Made by a program: the position numbers and the translations under genes. Below the pieces are notes generated by a model. The model worked only from the letters and a program-made list of their open reading frames with translations, made no database searches and was not told the DNA's origin. A stretch of 64,000 nt of DNA from assembly GCF_022606295.1 (NCBI RefSeq), contig NZ_JAHHZS010000015.1:46450-110449 (forward strand). Direction: 5' to 3'. The stretch comes from Arthrobacter bambusae. GTDB taxonomy: Bacteria > Actinomycetota > Actinomycetes > Actinomycetales > Micrococcaceae. Positions 1-7,838 of the stretch are shown here, in pieces. Position 1 is the stretch's first letter. Each line of letters opens with the position of its first letter.

Positions 1-216
1 CATTTTTTCGCCCCGCAGCACGAACTTGAACTGCTTCCAGGCAAAACCCGCGGCTTGGGAGAGCGTGAAGGCCTTGCGTTCGTACATTTTGCGGGCGACA
101 TGGAAGAGGCTGGCACCCTTCATGAGGGTGTTGTCGACGTCGAAGAATGCGGCTTCGCCGTGTTGCTGCGTTGCAGCCGGCGCGGTGGCCACAACGGCGT
201 TCTTCTCGACGGGCAT
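1..216 (-). CDS. HAD-IB family hydrolase (SerB-like), N-terminal part
   Basis: The frame is open from an ATG at position 216 to the window edge, so only the first 72 residues are present. The visible part carries the HAD motif I FFDVDNTLMKG near residues 24-34, whose first aspartate is the expected phosphorylated nucleophile. It is followed by a helical cap-like segment (SLFHVARKMYERKAF) typical of the HAD-IB group related to phosphoserine phosphatase. The likely role is a cytoplasmic phosphomonoesterase; the substrate cannot be told. It is transcribed away from the glutaredoxin-rex pair. The N-terminal 20 residues before the core look unstructured. The remainder of the protein lies outside the window. 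Confidence 0.85.
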   Translation of the reverse strand, partial: MPVEKNAVVATAPAATQQHGEAAFFDVDNTLMKGASLFHVARKMYERKAFTLSQAAGFAWKQFKFVLRGEKM

Positions 217-293
217 GCCATGAGTCTAGTCAATCGCCCGGCCTCCTGCCGTTCGCGACGGCTCCGTCGACGCGGAAGCGATACCGTTGAACC

Positions 294-548
294 ATGCCAA
301 ATCCCGACGTTGTACTCCTCACCAAAGCTGACTGCCACCTTTGCGCCGAGGCGCGTGACGCCGTCGAACGCGTGACCTCAAGCCTCGGGCTCACGTGGAC
401 GGAACAATCGATCGACACCGACCCGGTACTGCGCGAGCGCTACGCCGAGGAGATCCCCGTGCTCTTCGTGGACGGAATCCAGCGGGATTTCTGGAAAATC
501 GATGAGGCACGATTGGTACGGCTCCTGAAGAAGGCCATCGCAGCCTGA
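294..548 (+). CDS. Glutaredoxin-like thioredoxin-fold protein
   Basis: This 84-residue protein begins MPNPDVVLLTKADCHLCAEA. The CHLC redox motif (residues about 14-17) at the end of the first strand and the cis-proline region EIPVLFVDG (about residues 53-61) mark the glutaredoxin-like DUF836 group. Members are small cytoplasmic thiol-disulfide proteins with unknown partners. It lies 51 bp before rex and points the same way, so the two may be co-transcribed, which would link thiol redox with NADH/NAD sensing. The ATG start has only a weak ribosome binding site. No signal peptide or membrane segment is present. Confidence 0.85.
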   Translation: MPNPDVVLLTKADCHLCAEARDAVERVTSSLGLTWTEQSIDTDPVLRERYAEEIPVLFVDGIQRDFWKIDEARLVRLLKKAIAA

Positions 549-561
549 ACATGCGTGCGGT

Positions 562-593
562 GCTTTGTTGGCAATAGAGTGGGAAAACAAAGC
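562..593 (+). promoter_or_regulatory. Inverted repeat in the rex leader
   Basis: GCTTTGTT at 562-569 and AACAAAGC at 586-593 form a perfect 8-bp inverted repeat with a 16-base centre, directly in front of the rex ATG. It could be a short mRNA hairpin or an autoregulatory site. It does not match the TTGTGAAA-N3-TTTCACAA style of known Rex operators, so no binding protein is proposed. Confidence 0.3.
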
Positions 594-599
594 GACGCA

Positions 600-1307
600 A
601 TGGAGAAGAACGTGACTGCGCTGGAACCGTCCGCCGAAGCTGTTCCCGGGGACAAGGACTCTGCGGCGAAGCAGATACCGCCCGCGGCTGTGGCCCGGAT
701 GACGCTTTACCTGCGCGCCCTGAACTCCCTGCTGGGCGAAGGCGTGGAGCGGGTTTCTTCCGAAGCGTTGGCCGAGGCGTCGGGAGTCAGCTCGTCCACT
801 TTGCGCAAGGACCTCTCCTATGTCGGCTCCTATGGAACGCGTGGCGTGGGATACGAGGTCCAGTACCTGAGCCGTCACATCGCTGCGGCGCTCGGCCTGA
901 CCCACGACTGGAAAGTGGCCATTGTGGGCGCCGGCAACCTCGGCAAGGCCTTGGCACGATACGGCGGATTCGAGTCCCGAGGTTTCGACGTCGTGGCAAT
1001 CCTCGACGCCGATCCCATGGTCATCGGGAACGAAGTCGGCTGGCTGCGGGTCAGCGACGCCGCCAATCTTGAAGCGGTCCTTCAGCGGACCGGCACCAAC
1101 ATGGTTGTCCTGGCCCTTCCCGCCGCGGTGGCACAGGACGTCTGCGACCGGGTGATCAGCGCGGGCATCCGCAGCATCCTGAGCTTTGCTCCGGTGCTGC
1201 TGCAGGTGCCGCCTTACGTGAACCTGCGCAAAGTGGACATGGCCACTGAGCTTCAGATCCTGGCGTACCACGCACAACGGGCACAGACCCCGGGCCAGGC
1301 CATTTAG
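600..1307 (+). CDS. rex: Redox-sensing transcriptional repressor Rex
   Basis: Rex is a homodimeric repressor that senses the NADH/NAD+ ratio and controls respiratory genes. The 235-residue protein shows the winged-helix DNA-binding domain (VARMTLYLRALNSLL through SSSTLRKDLSYVGSYG, about residues 31-80). A Rossmann domain follows, with the dinucleotide motif IVGAGNLGKAL at about 108-118. The ATG at 600 gives the usual length; a GTG at 555 would add 15 residues in the same frame but crosses the leader inverted repeat. In streptomycetes rex precedes hem genes; here it precedes two membrane proteins on the other strand. Cytochrome c maturation and menaquinone genes within 12 kb are plausible members of the redox theme, but no Rex box was found near them. 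Confidence 0.93.
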   Translation: MEKNVTALEPSAEAVPGDKDSAAKQIPPAAVARMTLYLRALNSLLGEGVERVSSEALAEASGVSSSTLRKDLSYVGSYGTRGVGYEVQYLSRHIAAALGLTHDWKVAIVGAGNLGKALARYGGFESRGFDVVAILDADPMVIGNEVGWLRVSDAANLEAVLQRTGTNMVVLALPAAVAQDVCDRVISAGIRSILSFAPVLLQVPPYVNLRKVDMATELQILAYHAQRAQTPGQAI

Positions 1308-1331
1308 GCCGAGCCGGGTCTGCGCCCGTTG
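1275..1331 (+). terminator. Probable rex terminator
   Basis: A long stem pairs CAACGGGCACAGACC with GGTCTGCGCCCGTTG (one mismatch), overlapping the rex stop codon. The downstream sequence TTGGTTTCTT is moderately T-rich. It fits an intrinsic terminator at the end of rex. Confidence 0.6.
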
Positions 1332-1374
1332 TTGGTTTCTTAGCTATAGGCCTATCGGCCGTACGGCGCTGTGC

Positions 1375-2217
1375 TTATCGGCCGTACGGCGGCTGGCCGT
1401 AGGGGTTGGCGAACGGCTGGGCCTTCCGGAAATAGGGTGCCGAAGCCGGCAAATACAGCAGCACGATCGCGGCGATGCCCAGGAGGATGGTGATGGTGCC
1501 CATGCCGAGCTGGGTCAGCCCGAACAGGGAAATTGCGGCAAAGACCGTGCCCAGGATGCGGGCCCAGTTCTTGCCTTTGCGGACCTTGAACGCAACCAGC
1601 GCGTAGAGCCCGGCAAAGACCACCGAGAAAATAACCAGGAAGGTGATCGCAATGCTGATGAAGGTGCTCGTGTCGACGCCGGAAGCGTTGTTTCCCTGCG
1701 CCGCCAAGGCCTGATCGAACATGCTCCTGCCTGCAGGCGAGTTCAGCGTCGCGATAGTGAAGGGAATGCCGATCAAGGTCAGTACACCGGCGGCAATCAT
1801 GAGCCAGAAGGAGATGTTGACCAACTGGGGGACTCCGGAGGTCGCAGCAGGCTGCTGGCTCGGCCACGTGGTGGGGCCGCCCTGCCCGTACTGCGGGACG
1901 GGAGACTGGCCGTACTGCGGATGCTGAGGTGCCTGCTGCCCGTACTGCGGCTGCTGCCCATACTGGGGCGCGGAAGGCTGGCCGTACTGGGGCGCGGAAG
2001 GCTGGCCGTACTGCGGTGCGGAGGGTTGGCCGTAAGGGGGCTGCTGACCCTGCTGCGGTGACTGCTGGCCGTACTGCGGCGTCTGCTGGCCGTACTGCGG
2101 AGCTTGCTGCCCGTATTGCGGCTGCTGACCCGGCTGGGGTGCCTGTTGGCCGTATTTCGGCTGCTCAGGTGTGGGATTTTCGCCCGGAGTGGACGGCGGG
2201 TACGGAGGGGTGCTCAT
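1375..2217 (-). CDS. Membrane protein with Tyr-Gly-Gln-rich N-terminal repeats
   Basis: The 280-residue protein begins MSTPPYPPSTPGENP, preceded by AAGGAAT as ribosome binding site. Residues about 18-130 are low complexity, built of repeated QYGQQ and APQYGQPS units. The C-terminal half has four hydrophobic segments (NISFWLMIAAGVLTLIG; FISIAITFLVIFSVVFAG; ILGTVFAAISLFGLT; ITILLGIAAIVLLYLP) with a conserved KGKNWARILG loop. It ends again in YGQPPYGR. It is a paralogue of the next minus-strand gene (same helix order and RKGKNWARIL versus KEGSRWARLVL). Function is unknown; such actinobacterial proteins are membrane-embedded with a cytoplasmic disordered tail. A further copy of the 15-base sequence TATCGGCCGTACGGC lies just past the stop codon. 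Confidence 0.8.
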   Translation of the reverse strand: MSTPPYPPSTPGENPTPEQPKYGQQAPQPGQQPQYGQQAPQYGQQTPQYGQQSPQQGQQPPYGQPSAPQYGQPSAPQYGQPSAPQYGQQPQYGQQAPQHPQYGQSPVPQYGQGGPTTWPSQQPAATSGVPQLVNISFWLMIAAGVLTLIGIPFTIATLNSPAGRSMFDQALAAQGNNASGVDTSTFISIAITFLVIFSVVFAGLYALVAFKVRKGKNWARILGTVFAAISLFGLTQLGMGTITILLGIAAIVLLYLPASAPYFRKAQPFANPYGQPPYGR

Positions 2218-2391
2218 GGCATTCCTTTGCGTGTCGACTGCAGATACGGCTGCCGGGTGCATCGTGCCCTGCCCCCAGCTCGGCTTAATCCCACCGTACC
2301 CCGACGGCGCGGCGCTGATGAGGATTCGTGCCAAGAATTCTGGCTTGACGCGGTCCGGCGGATCTCCCGCGAATCCTAGGGGGACAAAGGG

Positions 2392-2428
2392 AAGGCCGCG
2401 GGGTCCTCCGAGGACCTGCCGCGGCCTT
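2392..2428 (-). terminator. Intrinsic terminator-like hairpin
   Basis: AAGGCCGCGG and CCGCGGCCTT form a perfect 10-bp stem around a 17-base loop that itself pairs (GGTCCTCCGAGGACC). It stands directly after the stop of the minus-strand gene ending at 2451. On the minus strand it is followed by CCCTTTGTCCC, a weak T-tract. Confidence 0.7.
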
Positions 2429-2450
2429 CAGCCGTGGTTCTGCGGTGTTG

Positions 2451-3113
2451 TTAGACGAAATGCTTCCGGGACTCCGGAAGCCACATCAGGACGGCGGCCG
2501 CGACGGCTACTGCCGATCCGATGAAGTTGAGGTTGAGGGTAACCACTTGGAGCAAAAGGGAAATTACCGCAAACGCTCCCAGGATGGTCAGGACCAGTCG
2601 CGCCCAACGCGAGCCTTCCTTGAGCCGAATGGCAATGAAGACGTAAAGGGCTGCGAAGACCAGGCTGAAAATCAGGCCCACAATGCCCGCGCCCACCATC
2701 ATCCCGCCGAAGACATCGCGCAACGTGAAGATGTTGATGAAGCTGGCAAGAACACCCAAAGCGGCAGCCGCGACCCACAACCAGTAGGAGATGGACAGTT
2801 GTTGCGGCACTCCGGTGGTGTCCCGGAAGCGCTGCGCGACGTTGTTGAAGTGGAGTCCGAAAGTGTTCCGCGCCGGCGCCGCGTAGCCGAGCCCTGCCGG
2901 CGGGGCGGCGTTGGGACCTGCCGGCGCGCCAAAGGCGGGCTGACCCGGCTGCTGGTAGCCGGGGGCGGGCTGCTGGTAGGACGGGGGTGCTTGGTAGGAG
3001 GGAGGTGGCTGGTATCCCTGCGGAGGCTGGTAACCCGCAGGAGGGACATTGCCGGGCTGCGGTGGCTGGGCTCCGGGCTGCTGGGGCTGCGGAGCTTCGT
3101 TTGGGTTACTCAT
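2451..3113 (-). CDS. Membrane protein with Pro/Gln/Tyr-rich N-terminus
   Basis: This 220-residue protein starts MSNPNEAPQPQQPG. Residues 1-75 are a Pro/Gln/Tyr-rich disordered tail with repeated GYQPP and SYQ motifs. Four predicted membrane helices follow (LSISYWLWVAAAALGVLASF; MVGAGIVGLIFSLVFAALYVFIAI; LVLTILGAFAVISLLLQVV; FIGSAVAVAAAVLMWLP). Helix spacing and the basic loop before helix 3 match the neighbouring gene, so the pair comes from a duplication. The tail has diverged in repeat type, from QYGQQ to YQPP. No enzymatic motif is visible and the function is unknown. Confidence 0.8.
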   Translation of the reverse strand: MSNPNEAPQPQQPGAQPPQPGNVPPAGYQPPQGYQPPPSYQAPPSYQQPAPGYQQPGQPAFGAPAGPNAAPPAGLGYAAPARNTFGLHFNNVAQRFRDTTGVPQQLSISYWLWVAAAALGVLASFINIFTLRDVFGGMMVGAGIVGLIFSLVFAALYVFIAIRLKEGSRWARLVLTILGAFAVISLLLQVVTLNLNFIGSAVAVAAAVLMWLPESRKHFV

Positions 3114-3227
3114 GGCTTCACTTTAGACCTGAGGTTTAAGGATTCATAGGAAATTCTTGGCTAATTCGCCGCTAAGCATCGGCTTTTCCGAGAACAATGG
3201 GCGGGTGATTCCGCAAGCAAAAAAACG

Positions 3228-3273
3228 GCGCCTCCGGGGCAGCACACGGGATCGCGTGCAGCCCCGAAGGCGC
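3228..3273 (-). terminator. Intrinsic terminator of the YceI gene
   Basis: On the minus strand GCGCCTTCGGGGC pairs with GCCCCGGAGGCGC around an inner hairpin. The stem is followed, after CG, by a run of seven T residues. It starts 24 bases past the YceI stop. This is the best-formed intrinsic terminator seen in the window. Confidence 0.9.
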
Positions 3274-3297
3274 TGGTCAGTCCGGAAAAACGGTGGA

Positions 3298-3846
3298 CTA
3301 GGCGGCAGGTGCGATGAAGGCCAGTTCGAGGTTGATGACAACCTTGTCGCTGACCAGCACGCCGCCGGCTTCGAGCACAGCGTTCCAGGTCAAGCCGAAG
3401 TCCTTGCGGCTGATGGTGGTCTCACCGGAGACGCCCGCGCGGGTGTTGCCGAACGGGTCAACGGCGACGCCGTTGAACTCGGTCTCGATGGTGACCTCTT
3501 TGGAAACGCCCTTGATGGTCAGATCGCCCACGAGGTCGAAGCTGTCGCCATTGGCCTTGACGTGGCGGGAGACGAAGGTGATCTCGGGGAACTTCTCCAC
3601 GTCGAAGAAGTCTTCGCCCTTCACGTGGCCGTCGCGGTTGGCGTCGCCCGAGTCGAAGCTGGCGGTCGCGATGGTTGCGGCGACCTTGGAGTCGGCCAGG
3701 CTGCTGCCGAGGTCAAGGGTCGCTTCGGCTTCGGTGAACTGGCCGCGGACCTTGCTGATGCCTGCGTGGCGGACGGTGAAGCCGATCTCGCTGTGGGAGT
3801 TGTCGAGGGTCCAGACGCCGGTGGTGACGTTTGCGGGAAGGGTCAT
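3298..3846 (-). CDS. YceI family lipocalin-like protein
   Basis: The 182-residue protein starts MTLPANVTTGVWTLDNSHS after AAGGAGAACCCC, an excellent ribosome binding site that fixes the start. The opening WTLDNSHSEIGFTVRH, the centre DFFDVEKFPEITFVS and the end LTIKGVSKEVT..DFGLTWN are the standard YceI beta-barrel blocks. YceI proteins bind isoprenoid or quinone-like lipids and are induced by base or oxidant stress. No signal peptide is visible, so this member probably acts in the cytoplasm. It has its own terminator and a palindrome about 57 bp upstream of the start, so it appears to be a single-gene unit. Confidence 0.9.
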   Translation of the reverse strand: MTLPANVTTGVWTLDNSHSEIGFTVRHAGISKVRGQFTEAEATLDLGSSLADSKVAATIATASFDSGDANRDGHVKGEDFFDVEKFPEITFVSRHVKANGDSFDLVGDLTIKGVSKEVTIETEFNGVAVDPFGNTRAGVSGETTISRKDFGLTWNAVLEAGGVLVSDKVVINLELAFIAPAA

Positions 3847-3902
3847 GGGGTTCTCCTTGGGAAGGTGTGATCGTAGCTTCATCGGTCGTTCGGCGATACT
3901 TA

Positions 3903-3916
3903 GTTGAAGTATCAAC
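3903..3916. promoter_or_regulatory. Palindromic operator candidate upstream of YceI
   Basis: GTTGAAGTATCAAC contains GTTGA and TCAAC as inverted 5-bp arms around four bases. The spacing and TTGA-type arms resemble MarR-family operators, a family that often controls yceI genes. It lies in the shared upstream region of yceI (minus) and the histidine phosphatase (plus). The regulator gene is not in the window. Confidence 0.4.
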
Positions 3917-3993
3917 CGAACCTTGTGTCCAGTATAAACATGCAAATGCATCTTTTATTCCACCTTCAGGGAACATTCTGAAGAAACTTTCAG

Positions 3994-4010
3994 TTCTACG
4001 AAACGTAGAA
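3994..4010. promoter_or_regulatory. Perfect palindrome before the ccs operon
   Basis: TTCTACG and CGTAGAA form a perfect 7-3-7 palindrome about 40 bp upstream of the histidine phosphatase start. It is a candidate operator for the five-gene cytochrome c maturation operon. A second partial dyad (CTGAA-N6-TTCAG) abuts it at 3979-3994. Confidence 0.4.
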
Positions 4011-4049
4011 GATTTCAGATCGCCCGCCTTCTTTGAGAAACTGGTAAAC

Positions 4050-4712
4050 ATGCCCCAAGCAACTGTCCATCTGCTCCGCCATGGCGAGGTCTACAATCCC
4101 GACGGCATTCTGTACGGCAGACTGCCCGAATTCCACCTCTCCGAACGCGGCCGCGAGATGGCCAAGATGCTCGCTGACCACTTCGCTGCCCGCGTCGCAC
4201 AGGGGGCGAACATCGTCTACCTTGTCTCCTCACCATTGACCCGCGCGCAGGAAACCGCCCTGCCCACTTCCCAAGCGTTGGACCTCCAGATCCACACGGA
4301 ACCGCGGATCATCGAAGCCGAGAACCACTTCGAGGGGCTCAAGGCCAACATCTCCGAATTCATCAAGCCCAAGCACTGGATCGAGTACCGCAACCCGCTG
4401 CGTCCGTCCTGGGGCGAGTCCTACCAGGCCCAGGTGACCCGCATGCGGGCCGCCGTCGAGGACGCCCGGCTGAAGGCGATCGAACTTGGCGGCGACGGCG
4501 CGGAAGCCATCCTCGTCAGCCATCAGCTTCCCATCTACGCCACGCGCCTCAGCGCCGAGGGCCGCCGCCTGTGGCACGATCCGCGCAAGCGCGAGTGCAC
4601 GCTGACGTCCCTGACTTCCCTGGTGTTCGACGACGGCAAGGTTGCGCGGGTGGAGTACAGCGAGCCCGCCGCCGTGCTGCTGCCTGGTGCCGCCAGGACC
4701 CCCGGAGCATGA
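4050..4712 (+). CDS. Histidine phosphatase family protein (first gene of ccs operon)
   Basis: The 220-residue protein starts MPQATVHLLRHGEVYN. The RHGE motif at residues about 11-14 supplies the phosphorylated histidine, and VSHQLPIY near residue 160 supplies the second active-site histidine of the phosphoglycerate-mutase-like superfamily. The ATG at 4050 places the RHG motif at the expected N-terminal position; earlier in-frame starts would add an unrelated 73 residues. It overlaps the next gene by 4 bp (ATGA). This phosphatase commonly heads actinobacterial cytochrome c maturation operons; its substrate there is not known. Confidence 0.88.
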   Translation: MPQATVHLLRHGEVYNPDGILYGRLPEFHLSERGREMAKMLADHFAARVAQGANIVYLVSSPLTRAQETALPTSQALDLQIHTEPRIIEAENHFEGLKANISEFIKPKHWIEYRNPLRPSWGESYQAQVTRMRAAVEDARLKAIELGGDGAEAILVSHQLPIYATRLSAEGRRLWHDPRKRECTLTSLTSLVFDDGKVARVEYSEPAAVLLPGAARTPGA

Positions 4713-5365
4713 CAATGGACCGCAACACCACCAGCCGCAAGACCAGCGGCCAGAAGCTCAATGCAGCGCTGACCTCGCGACGTGGCTTCCTCGCCGTTGG
4801 GGGAGTGGCACTCTCTGCGCTGACCATGGGCCTGTCCGCCTGTGCCCAGGAAGACGCCCTGGCCCAGCAAGCCAAAGCGGGCGACAACAAGAACTACGTC
4901 GCCGGGGACGGCTCGGTGACCGAATTCGCCAAAGCGGACCGCAAGGCCGCCGTCGGGATCAAGGGCACTTTGTTCGACGGAACTGCCGTGACCCCGCAGG
5001 ACCTGCTTGGCAAGGTAACCGTCCTCAACTTCTGGTTCGCCGCATGTGCGCCGTGCCGGGTTGAAGCGCCGATTCTCGAGGAACTGCACCAGGAGTTCAA
5101 GAGCAAGGGCGTCCAGTTCTACGGTGTGAACCTCCGGGACGAGAAGGCCACGGCCGACGCGTTCGACCAGACGTTCAAGCTCACGTACCCCAGCTTCAAC
5201 GACAAAGACGGCGCCGTGCTGCTGTCCGTCTCCGGCATTGTGCCTCCCGGTGCGGTGCCCACCACCCTGGTCCTGGACAAAGAAGGCAAGGTTGCCGCCC
5301 GCGTCCTGGGCGAGATCGACAAGAGCACGCTCAAGGCACTCATCACCACCGCGGTTGCCGAGTAG
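4709..5365 (+). CDS. TlpA/ResA-type thiol-disulfide oxidoreductase, lipoprotein
   Basis: This 218-residue membrane-anchored thioredoxin probably reduces apocytochrome c cysteines before heme attachment. An N-terminal twin-arginine-like stretch SRRGFLAVGGVALSALTMG is followed by a lipobox LSAC, with Cys45 as the lipid-bearing residue. The redox motif CAPC is at residues 113-116 in NFWFAACAPCRVEAP. Later GIVPPGAVPTTLVLD contains the cis-proline. It overlaps the phosphatase by 4 bp and precedes ccdA by 14 bp, the normal ccs operon order (ResA, CcdA, ResB, CcsB). A second ATG at codon 3 is an alternative start. Confidence 0.9.
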   Translation: MTMDRNTTSRKTSGQKLNAALTSRRGFLAVGGVALSALTMGLSACAQEDALAQQAKAGDNKNYVAGDGSVTEFAKADRKAAVGIKGTLFDGTAVTPQDLLGKVTVLNFWFAACAPCRVEAPILEELHQEFKSKGVQFYGVNLRDEKATADAFDQTFKLTYPSFNDKDGAVLLSVSGIVPPGAVPTTLVLDKEGKVAARVLGEIDKSTLKALITTAVAE

Positions 5366-5379
5366 GTGGCCCCGACAGC

Positions 5380-6135
5380 GTGAACAGTCCTTTCGCCGAG
5401 ACCATCCTGAGCGGTTCCTTGCTGCTGGCCATTCCCGTGGCTTTGCTGGCAGGACTCGTGTCTTTCCTGTCGCCGTGCGTCCTGCCTTTGGTGCCTGGCT
5501 ACCTTGGCTACGTGACCGGGCTGACCGGCGTCGACCTCCAGAAGCAAAGGCGCGGGCGCATGCTCGCCGGAATCGGCCTGTTCGTCCTCGGATTCTCCGT
5601 GATTTTTGTCCTGCTCGGTGGCGCCTTCGGCCAATTGGGCACCCTCATCACCGGCCCGCAGAACGCGTGGGTCACTCAATTGCTGGGCGTGTTGGTGATC
5701 ATCATGGGAGTCGTCTTCCTGGGTGGCTTCGGCTGGTTGCAGCGTGACGCCAAAATCCACGCCAAGCCGCCTGCCGGGCTGTGGGGTGCCCCGCTGCTGG
5801 GCATCACGTTCGGACTCGGCTGGGCTCCCTGCATTGGCCCCACCTATTCCGCAGTCCAGTTGCTGAGCCTTTCCGGGGGATCGTCCGCGGCGAAGGGGGC
5901 CCTCCTGGCGTTTGTCTATAGTCTTGGCCTTGGCATTCCCTTCCTGTTGATAGCCCTCGCGGTCCGCCGGGGGATGGGTGTGATGTCCTTCTTCCGCAAG
6001 CACCGCCTGGCCATCCAGCGCATTGGCGGGGGCATCTTGATCCTCCTGGGAATCCTGATGGCCACGGGAGTGTGGGGCGCCTGGGTCACCGGGCTGCAGT
6101 ACTGGTTCCAAACCGATGTGAAGTTGCCGATCTGA
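5380..6135 (+). CDS. ccdA: Cytochrome c biogenesis protein CcdA
   Basis: CcdA carries electrons from cytoplasmic thioredoxin across the membrane to the ResA-like protein. The 251-residue sequence has about six membrane helices. The two conserved cysteines are in SFLSPCVLPLVPGYLGY (about residue 30) and LGWAPCIGPTYSA (about residue 150). A GTG start is used. The stop overlaps the resB start as TGATG, which implies translational coupling. Length and helix pattern match the family. Confidence 0.92.
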   Translation: MNSPFAETILSGSLLLAIPVALLAGLVSFLSPCVLPLVPGYLGYVTGLTGVDLQKQRRGRMLAGIGLFVLGFSVIFVLLGGAFGQLGTLITGPQNAWVTQLLGVLVIIMGVVFLGGFGWLQRDAKIHAKPPAGLWGAPLLGITFGLGWAPCIGPTYSAVQLLSLSGGSSAAKGALLAFVYSLGLGIPFLLIALAVRRGMGVMSFFRKHRLAIQRIGGGILILLGILMATGVWGAWVTGLQYWFQTDVKLPI

Positions 6136-7838
6136 TGAGCGAGCCCGTGCAAGGTAAAAAGAAGTCCAACAAGTCCGCCAGCAAGCCTGCCGGAGCTGAC
6201 AAGGCGATCAATAAGGCCAAGGCCGAGGCAGCACTGCCTGTCCTGGGGATCATGGGCATGCTGCGCTGGGCCTGGACCCAGCTGACCAGCATGCGTACTG
6301 CGCTGTTCCTGCTGCTGCTCCTCGCCGTCGCGGCGGTTCCCGGCTCGCTCTTCCCGCAGCGCCCGGCGAACCCTTCGATCGTGACGCAGTACATCAGCGA
6401 CCACCCGGATTACGGCAAGCTCCTGGACTCGGTGCAGCTATACGACGTGTACTCCTCGGCCTGGTTCTCGGCGATCTACATCCTTCTGTTCATCTCCCTC
6501 ATCGGCTGTGTGACACCGCGGGCCATCGCCCACTACAAGGCAATGCGCTCCCAACCGCCGCGGACCCCCAAGCGTCTCTCCCGCCTCCCGGAATACGGCA
6601 CGCTGGTGCTGCCCGCCGACGCCGGGATCCCGGCGTCGAAGGCTATCGCGGACGCCGCCGCCGTGCTGAAGAAGCGCCGCTACCGCGTGGAGGTGCGCGA
6701 CGCCGACGGCGCCATGCCCTCCCTCGGCGCCGAGCGGGGCTTCCTCAAGGAAGTGGGCAACCTGGTGTTCCACGCTTCGCTGATCGGAGTGTTGGTTTCG
6801 GTGGCGGTCGGCGGACTGTTCGGCTACAGCGGCCAGCGCATCCTCGTTGAGGGCGATACCTTCGTCAACACCTTGGTGGGCTATGACCAATTCAGTCCGG
6901 GCACCAACTTCCAGAGCAGCTGGCTGCAGCCGTACTCCATCCAGCTGGACAAGTTCGACGTCCAGTTCGACCGGGAATCGCCGGCGCACTTCGGCCAGCC
7001 GATCGACTTCACGGCGGACGTCACCACCAAGGAAACCCCGGACTCGCCCGCCAAGAAGCAGGTCCTCAAGGTCAACTATCCCGTTTCCCTGGGCGACACC
7101 AGCATTTACCTCACGGGCAACGGCTACGCTCCAGTAGTCACCGTCCGCGACGGCGCCGGAAACATCGCCATGCAGGGGCCGGTGGTAGCCAAGCTGCAAG
7201 GTGACAACTACTACTCGTCGGTGGTCATCAAGGTTCCCGATGCCAAGCCCGATCAGCTCGGCTTCGCGGGGTTCTTCCTGCCCACGGCGATGGTCACGGA
7301 CAAGGGTCTCGCCTACAGCGGCGATCCTTCGCTCATCAACCCGCAGTTGAACCTCAACTCGTACTACGGCGACCTTGGCCTGAACAAGGGTGCCCCGCAG
7401 AACGTCTTCGAGCTCGACGTCGCAAAGCTGACCCCGCTCAACGGCCGGGGAATGGCTAACAAGGCCATCGCGATCGCGCCCGGAGGCACATACACGCTTC
7501 CGGACGGCAAGGGCAGCATCACTTTCGACGGCGTCAAGAAGTACGTTGGCGTCGACATCCACCACAATCCCGGGCAGGCCACCGCGCTCGTGTTCGCCCT
7601 GTTGGCGGTCGCCGGATTGATTCTCTCCCTCTACCTGAACCGCCGCCGCGTCTGGGTCCGCACCGGAACCCACGAGGACGGGCGCACAATGGTGGAGTAC
7701 GGCCTTCTTGCCCGCGGCGAGGACCATAGGCTCGCCGGCGAGGCTGCCGCGATCCGCGAACTGCTGCAACGAGAATGGCTGCTCACCACCGAACAGTCCA
7801 CCGAAACCGTTTCTTCCTCAACCTCGAAGGACCAGTAA
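6135..7838 (+). CDS. resB: Cytochrome c biogenesis protein ResB
   Basis: ResB (Ccs1) forms with CcsB the system II synthase that exports heme and joins it to apocytochrome c. The 567-residue protein starts MSEPVQGKKKSNKS, a basic N-terminal tail. Membrane helices follow near residues 60-75 (TALFLLLLLAVAAVPGSLFPQ), 115-130 and 215-235, then a long extracytoplasmic domain and a last helix (ALVFALLAVAGLILSLYLNRRRVWV) with a cytoplasmic tail. The motif SLFPQRPANP after helix 1 is typical of ResB. It overlaps ccdA and the next gene, so all are on one transcript. Confidence 0.93.
   Translation: MSEPVQGKKKSNKSASKPAGADKAINKAKAEAALPVLGIMGMLRWAWTQLTSMRTALFLLLLLAVAAVPGSLFPQRPANPSIVTQYISDHPDYGKLLDSVQLYDVYSSAWFSAIYILLFISLIGCVTPRAIAHYKAMRSQPPRTPKRLSRLPEYGTLVLPADAGIPASKAIADAAAVLKKRRYRVEVRDADGAMPSLGAERGFLKEVGNLVFHASLIGVLVSVAVGGLFGYSGQRILVEGDTFVNTLVGYDQFSPGTNFQSSWLQPYSIQLDKFDVQFDRESPAHFGQPIDFTADVTTKETPDSPAKKQVLKVNYPVSLGDTSIYLTGNGYAPVVTVRDGAGNIAMQGPVVAKLQGDNYYSSVVIKVPDAKPDQLGFAGFFLPTAMVTDKGLAYSGDPSLINPQLNLNSYYGDLGLNKGAPQNVFELDVAKLTPLNGRGMANKAIAIAPGGTYTLPDGKGSITFDGVKKYVGVDIHHNPGQATALVFALLAVAGLILSLYLNRRRVWVRTGTHEDGRTMVEYGLLARGEDHRLAGEAAAIRELLQREWLLTTEQSTETVSSSTSKDQ

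Noticed and set aside
562..593. Rex autoregulatory operator
   Set aside because: The inverted repeat GCTTTGTT/AACAAAGC does not match the known Rex consensus; it is kept only as an unassigned inverted repeat.
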